54,491 nucleotides of DNA from Chlamydiota bacterium (GCA_016866475.1 VGMF01000007.1:1-54491), one strand, 5' to 3'; counted from the stretch's first letter, positions 7,771 through 18,846 are shown. Made by a program: numbers and translations. The notes: generated by a model not told the origin, from the sequence alone.

Positions 7771-8884
7771 GTTTAAACCCTATTTCCCTTTGAATTTTCT
7801 TTTTGTGCTCCAATTCTTTTCTCTTGAGGGGCACACCCTCTATTCTTTGGAAGAAAAAGTTGGCCAACTCATGATGGTCTCTTTTCAAGGGGAGAAGGGG
7901 GAGGGAGAGGTCCAAAAAGTTGTAGAGGAGTGTTTTATAGGGGGTGTGATCTACTACAATTTCGCTAACGGGCGTTTAGATAAAGATTCCGTTTCCGTTT
8001 TGAGCAGAAAGATCCAATCTTACAAAGGGATCCCTAGGTGGATCGCTGTAGATCAAGAGGGGGGGAGGGTGCAAAGGTGTGCAATCGGTTTTACCAAGAT
8101 TCCACCCGCCTCTACCTGGAGTGTCTTGAGCAACAAGGCTCTAACCCATTTAGGAAAAAACATCGCTTTAGAGCTTAAAGAGGTCGGAATCGGAATGAAT
8201 TTTTCGCCTGTGATCGATTTAGAAAATAAAGAGTGCAAGGTCCTTTTTCAGCGTACGATTTGTCGGGATCCTGTAGAGATTGTGCGGGTTGCAACAGCAC
8301 TTTTAAGAGGTTTTGAAAAGGGTGGTATTCTTGGGGTTTTGAAGCATTTTCCGGGGCACGGTGCTGTGGATCTTGATTCGCACTATGAAATACCGGTGAT
8401 CGATAAACCTTTTGAAAGACTCATGGAGGAGGATCTGGCCCCTTTTTTTTCGATGAGCAAAAAGGGGGATGCTATCATGACCGCCCATATCTTAGTTCCC
8501 GATTTTGACAGCGAGAAGATTGTTTCTTTGTCAAAAAAATGGCACACATATATCAGAGGCAAAATGGGATTTAAAGGACTTATTGTTACAGACTCTTTGA
8601 CTATGCAAGCGGTTACAAAATCGGGTCTTTCGATCGAAAGGGCCACGCTTGATGCTTTAAAAGCCGGAAGCGATATTTTGTTGTTCGGGGGGCATATTCT
8701 ACTTGGATCAAAGTTAACAACGCTTGGTCTCAATAAAATCAGATCTATCCATCGATATGTTTGCCAGGAAGCTCTAAAAGATCCTGAGTTAAGGGATAAA
8801 ATTGAAGAAGCCTTTGAGAGGAACCTGTTCTACAAAAGAAAATGGGGCGTATGCCCCCCCCTTTTGAAACCCCCACGGTCATGA
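7769..8884 (+). CDS. nagZ: Beta-N-acetylhexosaminidase, GH3 family, NagZ-like, exported
   Basis: Glycoside hydrolase family 3 enzyme that removes N-acetylglucosamine from peptidoglycan fragments. Landmarks: VDQEGGRVQR at ~94, the KHFPGHG motif at ~192, a DSH step a few residues later (family Asp-His dyad) and TDSLTM near 275 with the catalytic Asp nucleophile. The first ~20 residues (MFKPYFPLNFLFVLQFFSLEG) look like a signal peptide, whereas the NagZ of E. coli is cytoplasmic, so this one probably works in the periplasm or on the outside. 371 aa is slightly longer than usual, matching the added leader. The start codon is embedded in a strong hairpin. Confidence 0.88.
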   Translation: MFKPYFPLNFLFVLQFFSLEGHTLYSLEEKVGQLMMVSFQGEKGEGEVQKVVEECFIGGVIYYNFANGRLDKDSVSVLSRKIQSYKGIPRWIAVDQEGGRVQRCAIGFTKIPPASTWSVLSNKALTHLGKNIALELKEVGIGMNFSPVIDLENKECKVLFQRTICRDPVEIVRVATALLRGFEKGGILGVLKHFPGHGAVDLDSHYEIPVIDKPFERLMEEDLAPFFSMSKKGDAIMTAHILVPDFDSEKIVSLSKKWHTYIRGKMGFKGLIVTDSLTMQAVTKSGLSIERATLDALKAGSDILLFGGHILLGSKLTTLGLNKIRSIHRYVCQEALKDPELRDKIEEAFERNLFYKRKWGVCPPLLKPPRS

Positions 8885-8925
8885 TAAAATACCAGGTTTT
8901 CTTTAAACCATAGTTAGAACGGGAT

Positions 8926-10083
8926 CTACTGAGAAGTCTTTTGGATCAAGAGTGTCTTTCTTGCAAAAAAGAGGACAAAAAATCCTGTGTTGATTAGAAA
9001 ATAGAAAAAAAGACCCTCTTTTAATTCCAAATCCATAAAGAATGGAGCGACCATCGGGCCGAAAACACAACCGATTCCGTACGCTACAATCCCTTTTGTG
9101 ACACCGCTCACCGTCTGGTTTAGTGGTATTTTTTCACAAAGGCTATTGATCGCCAAAGGATAGAGTGAGAAAGCCAACATCCCAAAAATAAACATCACCA
9201 CGCACAAAAAATAAAAATTAAGCTGCGTTCCAAATAGCATTGGGATCGAAACAAAAGATAGGGAAATGGATATGAAAATTAACACTTTATCTTTAGAAAA
9301 CAGATCTGAAATTTTTCCAATAGGCCACTGGCCAATAAACCCCCCGGCGATTGTTACCCCCATGAGTAGGCCGATTTGCTGGGTAGAAAGGGCTAAAGAT
9401 TTTCCGTACAAAGGGACAAGTCCATAAAAAACACTCAGCGTGGAGCCGGATAAAAGGTTTCCAAAGAAGCCTAGGGGGGCAACTTTTAAAACTGTCCTAG
9501 TGGTTAGCTCGGGCGTATCCTCGGTCTCCTTGAAATCCACCCCTTTTTTTTGAAAAAACAGCACAGCCATCCCTATAAAACAGGCGATGATAGGGAGAAG
9601 GATATTATAGGGGTAGAGCCTTGTGGTTTCCCCAAGCATCATCTGCCCCAAAGACGCACCTGAATACAGACCAATCATATACCACGACATCGCTTCCCCT
9701 TTCTTTTCGGGCGGGGCTAAAAGGAGGATCCAACTCTCTACAATAACAAAAATTCCACCTAAAACGATACCGAGGAAAAAACGGATCAGATACCAATAGC
9801 TTAATGCTTGGCTTAAGGGAAAAAGGGCTATGAATAAAATATTGAGCAGCACTAAAAAGAGGTACGAGGTTGTAAAGCCGATACGGGCGACCCTTTTTTC
9901 CAAAAACCAGGAACCTAACATCATCCCTAGATAGTAGATCGAGACAATTCCCCCAATCGCCAGGTTCGAAAATCCTATCTCCTTAAGATCAAGAGAGAGC
10001 AAGGTGCCGAAAAAACTGTTTCCGATTGTCCCTAAAAAAAGAGATAATAAAGGGGCTAGAAGCTTTCTTTTGAGATCTTTCAT
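8926..10083 (-). CDS. MFS transporter (YcaD/UMF2-like)
   Basis: Polytopic 385-aa protein with about twelve hydrophobic helices, typical of the major facilitator superfamily. The motif RFFLGIVLGGIFVIVESWI (ESW after a glycine-rich helix 4) is what I associate with the YcaD/UMF2 branch, and a QWPIGKISD loop between helices 8 and 9 matches the MFS G-x-L-a-D-r type signature. The substrate cannot be told. It ends convergently with nagZ about 40 bp away and lies five bases downstream of the clpB stop on the same strand, so read-through from clpB is possible. Confidence 0.75.
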   Translation of the reverse strand: MKDLKRKLLAPLLSLFLGTIGNSFFGTLLSLDLKEIGFSNLAIGGIVSIYYLGMMLGSWFLEKRVARIGFTTSYLFLVLLNILFIALFPLSQALSYWYLIRFFLGIVLGGIFVIVESWILLLAPPEKKGEAMSWYMIGLYSGASLGQMMLGETTRLYPYNILLPIIACFIGMAVLFFQKKGVDFKETEDTPELTTRTVLKVAPLGFFGNLLSGSTLSVFYGLVPLYGKSLALSTQQIGLLMGVTIAGGFIGQWPIGKISDLFSKDKVLIFISISLSFVSIPMLFGTQLNFYFLCVVMFIFGMLAFSLYPLAINSLCEKIPLNQTVSGVTKGIVAYGIGCVFGPMVAPFFMDLELKEGLFFYFLINTGFFVLFFARKTLLIQKTSQ

Positions 10084-10088
10084 AAAAA

Positions 10089-12626
<2,538 letters not shown>

Positions 12627-12714
12627 GATAAATTTCCTCATGAGGGGATCTAAGGATCAAGAGTCTCTAGTATAAGGTTCTTTTCATATTAAATCGAGGG
12701 CTAATTCATAAATA

Positions 12715-12739
12715 TAGGGGCATATTTTATATGCCCCTA
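12715..12739. other. Perfect stem-loop between clpB and the exported-protein gene
   Basis: An 11-bp stem (TAGGGGCATAT / ATATGCCCCTA) around a TTT loop. It lies downstream of the minus-strand gene ending at 12840 and upstream of clpB. It may be a weak terminator, but neither side has a clear U-run. Confidence 0.4.
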
Positions 12740-12839
12740 GAGTGTGAAACCGGTATTTCAAAAGGTAAATTTTTATGAAAGCTTTACCGGATCAGTTGAA
12801 AACCCATTTTTTAAAATGAAGCTTACTATACTGGACGGA

Positions 12840-13376
12840 TCAAGATTTGCTTCTCTTGATCTGTTTCATAAGAATTTTTTCGCCGGGCTTTGTTTTGATT
12901 TGATAAAATTCAACTTGTTCAATAGAAACCTCTTCACCTTCAATTTTTCTTTCGGGCAAAAGTGTTTGCGCTTCAAAGACGCTTCCGTCAGACAACTTGA
13001 TAAGACGGTCATTTTGACTGATCACGACGAGCCTTGAGTGGTTGATCGGTTTTTCATTTTTCACAACACCATTTTTTTTCATCAAATTGATCTGTCTCCA
13101 AGCGGTCTTTTCAGCGACTCTTTGCGCTTGAAATGTTCCGGCAGAATTTTTAATCTGCGTATCGAAAGATCTTTTGCGATCCGTTTTGGTTAACCGGACG
13201 ACATCGAAGGTGGCTCCTAAAGATTTTTCAGAAAAACGGGCCTGACTTTCTCTTGTCAAGCGGTAGACGGATCCATCTTTAAAGAAAAGCCTTGGTCCTT
13301 TGACATCCACAAGAACTAGAGGTTCTGCATGTAAAAATAGAGAGAAGAGGGAAAAAAACAAAATTTTTTTCAGCAT
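12840..13376 (-). CDS. Exported protein with two internal repeats, function unknown
   Basis: A 178-aa protein starting with a classic signal peptide (MLKKILFFSLFSLFLHAEP, cleavage probably after HA). The mature part contains two related blocks: one near 20-65 (LVLVDVKGPRLFFKDGSVYRL) and one near 115-160 (RLVVISQNDRLIKLSDGSVFEA), both with a hydrophobic strand, a DGSV(Y/F) turn and a charged end. This suggests a duplicated beta-rich unit, perhaps a periplasmic or surface protein. The C-terminus is strongly basic. AAGGA lies nine bases before the ATG. I do not recognise the family. Confidence 0.7.
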   Translation of the reverse strand: MLKKILFFSLFSLFLHAEPLVLVDVKGPRLFFKDGSVYRLTRESQARFSEKSLGATFDVVRLTKTDRKRSFDTQIKNSAGTFQAQRVAEKTAWRQINLMKKNGVVKNEKPINHSRLVVISQNDRLIKLSDGSVFEAQTLLPERKIEGEEVSIEQVEFYQIKTKPGEKILMKQIKRSKS

Positions 13377-13493
13377 TTAAAACATCCTTTTTTCTTCCAA
13401 ATAAGGATTAAATCTATTGAGTGCAAATAATTTTTGGAAAAAATTTTCTAAAATGGATCTAAAACTATTTCAGAAAACGAAAATTTAGATGTC

Positions 13494-15011
13494 TTAAAAA
13501 TCAAAAGTCGGGTCTTCTTTTTTGTAGGCAAGATAAAGATCTTTGAGAACGTGTGGGGAGTAGTTCTGCTGCTTCAGGAGTTCTTCAGATTTTTTGAGAT
13601 GAATTTTCCCCTCATTTATCAATAGCCGTTCTAATGCCAGTGCTGCCAAATAGTACTCAACAACCGGATTTGTTTGGTCAATCTGGTGATATTTTAAAAG
13701 CACCTCATAGGCCTCTTTAGTCCTATTGAGTGTTAGCCATGCGCCGGCCAGATGAAAAAGGCCGTCTCGAAACTTGGGAAAAGACTCCATTTTTTTTTCT
13801 AGAATTTTTATCTGCTTTTCCACATCACTCCGTTTTGTCCCCCCTTTATCATAAAGAAGCTTGAGCCCCTCTGCATCGGTATTGTTCAAAATGAGGTCGT
13901 CAATTTGTGTGTCAGGATACGTAGAGCCGTCTAGGATAACGTTGCGAATTTTTTCAAAAATTTGAAACGCTATCTCTTTTTGACCAAGAAAAAGGTGTTG
14001 CAACCCTTTAAACCTTAATAAAAGGGGATCTTCGCCCATGTATTTTTGTGCGACAGTGTAGGCCTGGATCGCTTTTTCGTGGTTATTCTGCTGCCAATAC
14101 AAAGCCCCTTGGTTCATAAAGTTGAGCCCAATAACCTCGCGGATATCCCGTCTCTTAAGAGATTTTGTTTGGATCGAAAGATAGTGGGAATCGGGTAGAT
14201 GGATACCGCGGGCCGTGGTTTCAATATTGATTACGTTATCTTTGTGCTCAAACCGGACGAATATATGCCCCGGAGGTGTGATCGGCACTAAGGGAAGATC
14301 AAGCCGTTGAGCTAGAGCTAAGTAAAGAGTGCTTACTCCTAAGCAAACACCGAATCTGCTGTCGAGTATTGTCGGCAAAAGTGTGTACGAATCGATCTCT
14401 TCGACCCAAATGGACTGGGGAGGGAATCTATATTCCATCTCATGGAACACATAGGTCGAAATTTTCTCCATTTTTTCTTCAAGAGTTGCCCCTTTGGGTA
14501 AATGGGCAAGGATCTCTAGAGCCATTAAATCGACAGTAGCTTCATAAAAAAGGCGCTGTTTTGGATCTTCCACAAGTTCAAGAAGGAGAAATCGGGTCAA
14601 GTCAATTTGGTCGGTTTCGATTTTTTCTGCCTCATGAAGATTTTGTACGCTGAATCCTTTGAGTTTGCGGTTGTGCAAGTGGGAGGCCATTTTTTGAATT
14701 GTAAGAAGCTCTTCAGTAGTGATATTCTCGATCCCTTTTTTTGGAAGTTGCGAGGAGAGGCTCACAATCAAATTGGGATTGAAGGGGGGTATTTTTACTT
14801 TACAATCGATCTGATCTGAAAGGGGGCGATGGATATTGACCAGATCAAGGGCTCTTCTGAGTGCTTTTTTGCCGATGTCAGTATCGGGGTACAATTCGTA
14901 AAATGCAAGCTGCTTGGAAATAGAGTAGGGATCTATTTTGTGGTAGAGAGTGTCTATTTTCTCTTTATTTGTGATGGATAAAAATAAAAATAGCAAAGAC
15001 CTAAGGAGCAT
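13494..15011 (-). CDS. SirB1-type transglutaminase-like domain plus TPR protein
   Basis: 505 aa. Starts with a short hydrophobic segment (MLLRSLLFLFLSI), possibly a signal peptide. The middle (about 130-290) fits the transglutaminase-like core of the SirB1 family: FGVCLGVSTLYLALAQRL around the likely nucleophile Cys (~220), and PGHIFVR around ~243 supplying the His. The C-terminal half (about 295-505) reads as TPR helices (ALYWQQNNHEKAIQAY, LRFKGLQHLFLGQ, LFHLAGAWLTLNRTKEAYEVL). Its ATG lies 11 bases inside the end of malQ, so it is the last gene of the copN-scc1-malQ operon. Activity unproven; SirB1 relatives are often non-enzymatic in annotation. Confidence 0.72.
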   Translation of the reverse strand: MLLRSLLFLFLSITNKEKIDTLYHKIDPYSISKQLAFYELYPDTDIGKKALRRALDLVNIHRPLSDQIDCKVKIPPFNPNLIVSLSSQLPKKGIENITTEELLTIQKMASHLHNRKLKGFSVQNLHEAEKIETDQIDLTRFLLLELVEDPKQRLFYEATVDLMALEILAHLPKGATLEEKMEKISTYVFHEMEYRFPPQSIWVEEIDSYTLLPTILDSRFGVCLGVSTLYLALAQRLDLPLVPITPPGHIFVRFEHKDNVINIETTARGIHLPDSHYLSIQTKSLKRRDIREVIGLNFMNQGALYWQQNNHEKAIQAYTVAQKYMGEDPLLLRFKGLQHLFLGQKEIAFQIFEKIRNVILDGSTYPDTQIDDLILNNTDAEGLKLLYDKGGTKRSDVEKQIKILEKKMESFPKFRDGLFHLAGAWLTLNRTKEAYEVLLKYHQIDQTNPVVEYYLAALALERLLINEGKIHLKKSEELLKQQNYSPHVLKDLYLAYKKEDPTFDF

Positions 15012-16398
15012 AATTTGACTCTATCAAAGAAAGGATCTTTGTTGCAAGGGCCGTATTTTTTTTCAAATCCTCAAGGTAGGGTTCCATGCGGATTGTCCAG
15101 TTAGATGGAAGAACCGTCGACGGGATATTGATTTGTTCCATCTCGTCGTACAAAAAGCGGTAACCGGGGTCTAAAGCAAGATACTCCTGCAAAAGATTCA
15201 CTTTCAGCTTTGAAGGTGTTTCAAGACTCGCTTTCAGGAGGGTAAAACGCCCCTCGTCGTTTATTAGTTCACCGTTTTCCTGACGGTACCAGGAGGCTAA
15301 AAGGGAGGTGTCGTGCAAAGAGATGGTCGAAAGGCTGTTTTCCGGATACCCGTCCGTATCGGGCTCCCAACGCAATAATTTTATTCCGGGGATTTTGAGC
15401 TCCTCTAAAAGTTTGTCCATACCTTTAGGTTTTGTACCAAGGTCCTCTGCGATCGGTTTGATGGTAGTATCTTTTAAAAGAAGTCGTAACCGTTTTTGAG
15501 CCTTCGGAAGATATTTTTTCGGGTTCTCCTCGCTGAAAAACCCTTTATTCCCTTTCTCTCCCCTAGGAATCTTCCAAAATGTGAAAAATCCGATCGCATG
15601 ATCGATCCGGTAATAATCGAAAAAATGGGCTAAAAGGTCCCGTCGGTTCAAGAAAAACCGATAATTCTCTTTTTCATGTGCATCCCAGTTATAAATTGGA
15701 TGGCCCCAATTCTGTCCGTTGGGGGCAAAAGAATCGGGCGGAGCACCAACCTCAAAATCCAAATCAAAAAGATCGGGATGGAAAAAAACCTCGTGACTCT
15801 CCATGGAAACCAAAATGGGGAGATCTCCCATCAATTGAACGTTCTTGGATTTTGCATACGACGTAAGCGATTTCCACTCTTGAAATAGATGCTGTTGCAA
15901 CCGGAGATGGAAATCGACTTTTTTCAAAAATGCAGGGCCCCCCTCCTCAAGAGTTTCTTTTAGGTTTTTTTTTGATAGGGGGTAGGAGGAGAGGGGAGCA
16001 TAACCGGTATCTTCTTTTAAGACTTTAAAAACAGCATATTCCTCAAGCTGAGGAAATTGTTGAAGAAAATTGGATTGGACCGGCTTGAGCTCGAGGTTCT
16101 TCAAAAGGCGCATCTTCTCCTCATATACCGTTCGATAGCAAACCCGATCTTGTCCGTTGAGGTATTCTAAAAAAGGGGTTGTTGCGGGCAGCCTTAGATA
16201 GATAGGATGCAATGCAACCGACGATATCGAGGAATAAGGAGAACTCTCAATTGCCGTATCCATCACAGGTAGCAACTGGATAAGACCGATATTTAAAGAG
16301 CTACACCAGTCGATCAGGGTTTTAAGATCCTCCAGATCTCCGATTCCTTGACTCTGCTTCGACCGTAAAAAAGAGAGGGGGAGGGCTATACCGATCAT
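15001..16398 (-). CDS. malQ: 4-alpha-glucanotransferase (GH77)
   Basis: Disproportionates maltodextrins in glycogen/maltose metabolism. GH77 signs: GIALPLSFLRS and QGIGDLEDL near the N-terminus, LMGDLPILVS, the nucleophile region YRIDHAIGFF (~263), IAEDLG with the acid/base Glu, IPGIKLLRWE, and a late HDT step. 465 aa is at the short end for the family (about 500). Its ATG overlaps the stop of the chaperone gene by the ATGA arrangement, so translation is coupled to the type III secretion gatekeeper genes. In C. trachomatis malQ likewise follows scc1 (from memory). Chlamydiae store glycogen, so the enzyme is expected. Confidence 0.92.
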   Translation of the reverse strand: MIGIALPLSFLRSKQSQGIGDLEDLKTLIDWCSSLNIGLIQLLPVMDTAIESSPYSSISSVALHPIYLRLPATTPFLEYLNGQDRVCYRTVYEEKMRLLKNLELKPVQSNFLQQFPQLEEYAVFKVLKEDTGYAPLSSYPLSKKNLKETLEEGGPAFLKKVDFHLRLQQHLFQEWKSLTSYAKSKNVQLMGDLPILVSMESHEVFFHPDLFDLDFEVGAPPDSFAPNGQNWGHPIYNWDAHEKENYRFFLNRRDLLAHFFDYYRIDHAIGFFTFWKIPRGEKGNKGFFSEENPKKYLPKAQKRLRLLLKDTTIKPIAEDLGTKPKGMDKLLEELKIPGIKLLRWEPDTDGYPENSLSTISLHDTSLLASWYRQENGELINDEGRFTLLKASLETPSKLKVNLLQEYLALDPGYRFLYDEMEQINIPSTVLPSNWTIRMEPYLEDLKKNTALATKILSLIESNYAP

Positions 16399-16859
16399 CG
16401 TTTGGGCAAACTGTTAAAAATGGAACTTCTTGATAATTGAGGCGCATCAAAAGCACCCTGTGGAGCATTTTGCCCCGAATGTAACGCCTCAAGCCAGCTT
16501 TTTGCCTGCCGGCTTAGCAACACCATTTCATTGACAACCGTTTCTACTGTAGCAAGAGGGAGCGGTACATAACTAAAAAGGAGCAGATACCCTTTTTTTT
16601 CCACATAACCGAAGTGCCCACCGTTAGGGCGGAATGTGTGGTTAGATTTTAGTGCCGCTTTCAAAACTTCCTCGCGACGCATCCCTTGATAAAGCTGTTC
16701 CAAAGGGATGATTAAACAAAATGCCTCTTTGAAAGAGTGGAACTCCAGCTGCATTTTAATGTAGCCATCCAATACGAAGAGCACTGAACGGTGCTGGTCG
16801 ATTTTCAAATCCATCCCGAAATACTCGGCCAAACCGTCTACCAGCGTCTGGAAATTCAT
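16395..16859 (-). CDS. Type III secretion chaperone, Scc1/SycE (CesT) family
   Basis: A 154-aa acidic-neutral protein with the general CesT/SycE chaperone layout: N-terminal helix MNFQTLVDGLAEYFG, a strand-rich centre (SVLFVLDGYIKMQLEF, AFCLIIPLE) and a C-terminal helix (VETVVNEMVLLSRQAKSWLEAL). Assignment as Scc1-like rests mainly on position: it is coupled (ATGA) downstream of the copN-like gatekeeper and upstream of malQ, as in C. trachomatis. Such chaperones bind the N-terminus of CopN and control its secretion. The partner Scc4 is not in this window. Confidence 0.75.
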   Translation of the reverse strand: MNFQTLVDGLAEYFGMDLKIDQHRSVLFVLDGYIKMQLEFHSFKEAFCLIIPLEQLYQGMRREEVLKAALKSNHTFRPNGGHFGYVEKKGYLLLFSYVPLPLATVETVVNEMVLLSRQAKSWLEALHSGQNAPQGAFDAPQLSRSSIFNSLPKR

Positions 16860-18031
16860 TGTTCATCCTCCTCTTCCATTTCCTCGATCCTTTCATCCAA
16901 TTCACTCACACAATCGACCAACGCCTGTAGAAGATCCTGGCGCTGCTTTTCACTCTTAAATAACCTTGGAGAAACGTAGCGTATCGAGTCACGGTAGTTG
17001 GAAAAAACGATTGCTTGTGCAATCACCGAGTCGCTGATACCGAGTTGGTTGGCCATTAGCAGAACTCGACCTATGCTCGGATATTTTTCAGCCAAAAAGA
17101 GGACGAAAATTTGGGCCAGCTTTTCAAAATTGATATCTTCGGGTTTAGGTAGTCCGTACCGACCGAACTGCCTTTCTAAAAAAGTCATCCGCCCCAGAAA
17201 AAAAAGGTAAACTCCCAAAATAGCCTGCATGGTCCTTGTCTCTGCAAATAGCTTCTGCAGTTCCAAAGGATCCATCGAAGGCCCCTTCGATTTTATGTCA
17301 GAGCCTAAAGAGTGGAGCAAAAATGCCAAGACCGATTTCATTTGTTCGTAAGGGAATTTTTTTACGAGATCCTCAAAGACTTTTAGGGGTTCCTGCTCTG
17401 TCCCGGTGACCCATTTATAAAGTTCCCTCAAACCGGTCGCCTTTCCAAGCCCTTTCTCCGAAAACTCCCGTGCTTCCTGGGAAATATTTCTTCCGATTAA
17501 AATTTCTCTTTCAAAGTTTTGCTGCAATAGAGCTTTGGCCTCTAAAAGCTTGTTGAACAGGGAATTGGATTGTTTGGTGATTCTAAGGAGGAATTCGATA
17601 GCTTCGTCCACCAAATAGGCGTCCGGATAACTTGCAAAAAGTTTTTCCAGGATCGTTTCAACCGAATCTTCTGCGGTGATGATTTGACTTAAAGCTATCA
17701 ATGCCCGCAGATTGAATTCGGGATTTTTGCGGGAAAAATCTTCGGCTGTTTGCGCTATCTCTTCAACAATTCGATAGTCGACGTTCTCATTTTTAGCGCC
17801 CTGAGATTTTTCTTTTTCGGGAGGGCGAAGCCTTTTTGAGAGCTCTTGGGCATATTTATTAGCTGCAATCGGATTGAAAGCATTGTCGCACCAATCCTGA
17901 AAATCCTCCTCAGAGGAATCCTGGATGATCTCATTGGCAAGTTGGGCAGCATTTTGCTGCGCTTGTTGCTGTCTGATTTTTTGCGTTGCGTCTGCCGCAG
18001 GGCTTACGCCATGGACCCGGTCTTCTGACAA
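16856..18031 (-). CDS. copN: Type III secretion gatekeeper CopN/SctW (YopN family)
   Basis: 391-aa protein matching the HrpJ/YopN gatekeeper family, which sits at the cytoplasmic gate and switches the injectisome from translocator to effector export. N-terminal ~40 residues are polar and Gln/Ala-rich (secretion signal and chaperone-binding region), followed by helical repeats: NPEFNLRALIALSQII, DAYLVDEAIEFLLRITKQSN, TGLRELYKWVTG, a TYPSIGRVLL-like segment and an acidic C-terminus (ERIEEMEEEDEQ). No ATG or GTG is available near the N-terminus; the frame starts at TTG (18031), with AGAAG five bases upstream. A 14-bp hairpin sits directly before it. Overlaps the chaperone gene by ATGA. Confidence 0.85.
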   Translation of the reverse strand: MSEDRVHGVSPAADATQKIRQQQAQQNAAQLANEIIQDSSEEDFQDWCDNAFNPIAANKYAQELSKRLRPPEKEKSQGAKNENVDYRIVEEIAQTAEDFSRKNPEFNLRALIALSQIITAEDSVETILEKLFASYPDAYLVDEAIEFLLRITKQSNSLFNKLLEAKALLQQNFEREILIGRNISQEAREFSEKGLGKATGLRELYKWVTGTEQEPLKVFEDLVKKFPYEQMKSVLAFLLHSLGSDIKSKGPSMDPLELQKLFAETRTMQAILGVYLFFLGRMTFLERQFGRYGLPKPEDINFEKLAQIFVLFLAEKYPSIGRVLLMANQLGISDSVIAQAIVFSNYRDSIRYVSPRLFKSEKQRQDLLQALVDCVSELDERIEEMEEEDEQ

Positions 18032-18040
18032 GAATACTTC

Positions 18041-18077
18041 TCGCTCTTTTTTTCCGATGTATAGAAAAAAAGAGCGA
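18041..18077 (-). promoter_or_regulatory. 14-bp perfect hairpin in the rpsO-copN gap
   Basis: Arms TCGCTCTTTTTTTC (18041-18054) and GAAAAAAAGAGCGA (18064-18077) with a 9-base loop. It lies ten bases after the rpsO stop and ten bases before the copN TTG start (minus strand). There is no U-run after the stem in either direction, so it is not a textbook terminator. Its distal arm abuts the AGAAG ribosome-binding site of copN, so it could hinder copN translation on read-through mRNA. Confidence 0.5.
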
Positions 18078-18086
18078 AAAAGGGAA

Positions 18087-18356
18087 CTACTTTCTCAATT
18101 TGAGACGTGTGATCAGGCTTGTATAACGTGCTGTATCCGTTGTATTCAAGTAGTCAAGCAGCTTTCTGCGTTGCCCTACCATTTTGATCAAGGCTAAACG
18201 TGTTGCGTGATCTTTTGTATAGATTTTGAGGTGTTCGTTGAGCTCAGCAATTTTTTCAGTCAAGATCGCAATTTGAACATCGGCCGATCCGGTGTCTTTT
18301 TCGTGTAATTGGAACTTTTTTGTGACTTCTTGCTTTGTGCCTTTATCTAGCGACAT
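18087..18356 (-). CDS. rpsO: 30S ribosomal protein S15
   Basis: 89-aa protein with the full S15 pattern: [16 protein letters not shown]-like core (here [16 protein letters not shown]), [16 protein letters not shown], and [10 protein letters not shown] near the C-terminus. It binds 16S rRNA early in assembly of the small-subunit platform. It is transcribed divergently from tadA and upstream of copN. In C. trachomatis rpsO is likewise next to the tadA-like gene (from memory). S15 often represses its own mRNA through leader structure; the 5' leader here is short and shows no obvious fold. Confidence 0.97.
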   Translation of the reverse strand: MSLDKGTKQEVTKKFQLHEKDTGSADVQIAILTEKIAELNEHLKIYTKDHATRLALIKMVGQRRKLLDYLNTTDTARYTSLITRLKLRK

Positions 18357-18405
18357 GTATAATCATCTCCGTCAAGACTAATCTCAAGGATTTTAACATA
18401 TCAAA

Positions 18406-18846
18406 GTGAATAAAGCAACCATTGATAAGGGGTTTATGCGATTAGCTCTAGAGGCCGCAAAGAAAGCTTTTGAAAAAGGGGAGGTTCCCGTGGGGGCGGT
18501 GATCGTCGACTCGGGGGAAATTATCGCTGAAGGATGCAATAGTTGTGAAGAGCATATGTCCCAACTCTATCATGCCGAAATGGTTGCCCTTGCCCAACTG
18601 GAATCTAAAAATTTTCTTGACCCGGTCCTTTATTGTACTCATGAGCCCTGTCCGATGTGCCTGGGTGCGATTGTTGAAAAAGGGATAAAAAAAATTGTAT
18701 ACGGTGCGTCTGAGCCCCGTTGGGGATGCTTGGGAGGGGTTGTCGATCTTAGCCAAATTTTACAAGTGGAGGTGACTCCCCATGTTCTTGAAGAAGAATG
18801 TCGAGAGATCATTCAAAAATTTTTTAAACTAAGGCGCCAAAGATGA
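18406..18846 (+). CDS. tadA: tRNA-specific adenosine deaminase TadA
   Basis: Converts wobble A34 to inosine in tRNA-Arg(ACG). 146 aa, cytidine-deaminase fold with zinc site HAEM at ~56 (His and catalytic Glu) and PCPMC at ~84, plus the N-terminal FMRLALEAAKKAF and EVPVGAVIV motifs. Start chosen at GTG 18406 because family members have several residues before MRLAL; an ATG at 18436 with GGGG three bases upstream is the alternative and would cut ten residues. The stop overlaps the next gene by ATGA. Confidence 0.93.
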   Translation: MNKATIDKGFMRLALEAAKKAFEKGEVPVGAVIVDSGEIIAEGCNSCEEHMSQLYHAEMVALAQLESKNFLDPVLYCTHEPCPMCLGAIVEKGIKKIVYGASEPRWGCLGGVVDLSQILQVEVTPHVLEEECREIIQKFFKLRRQR

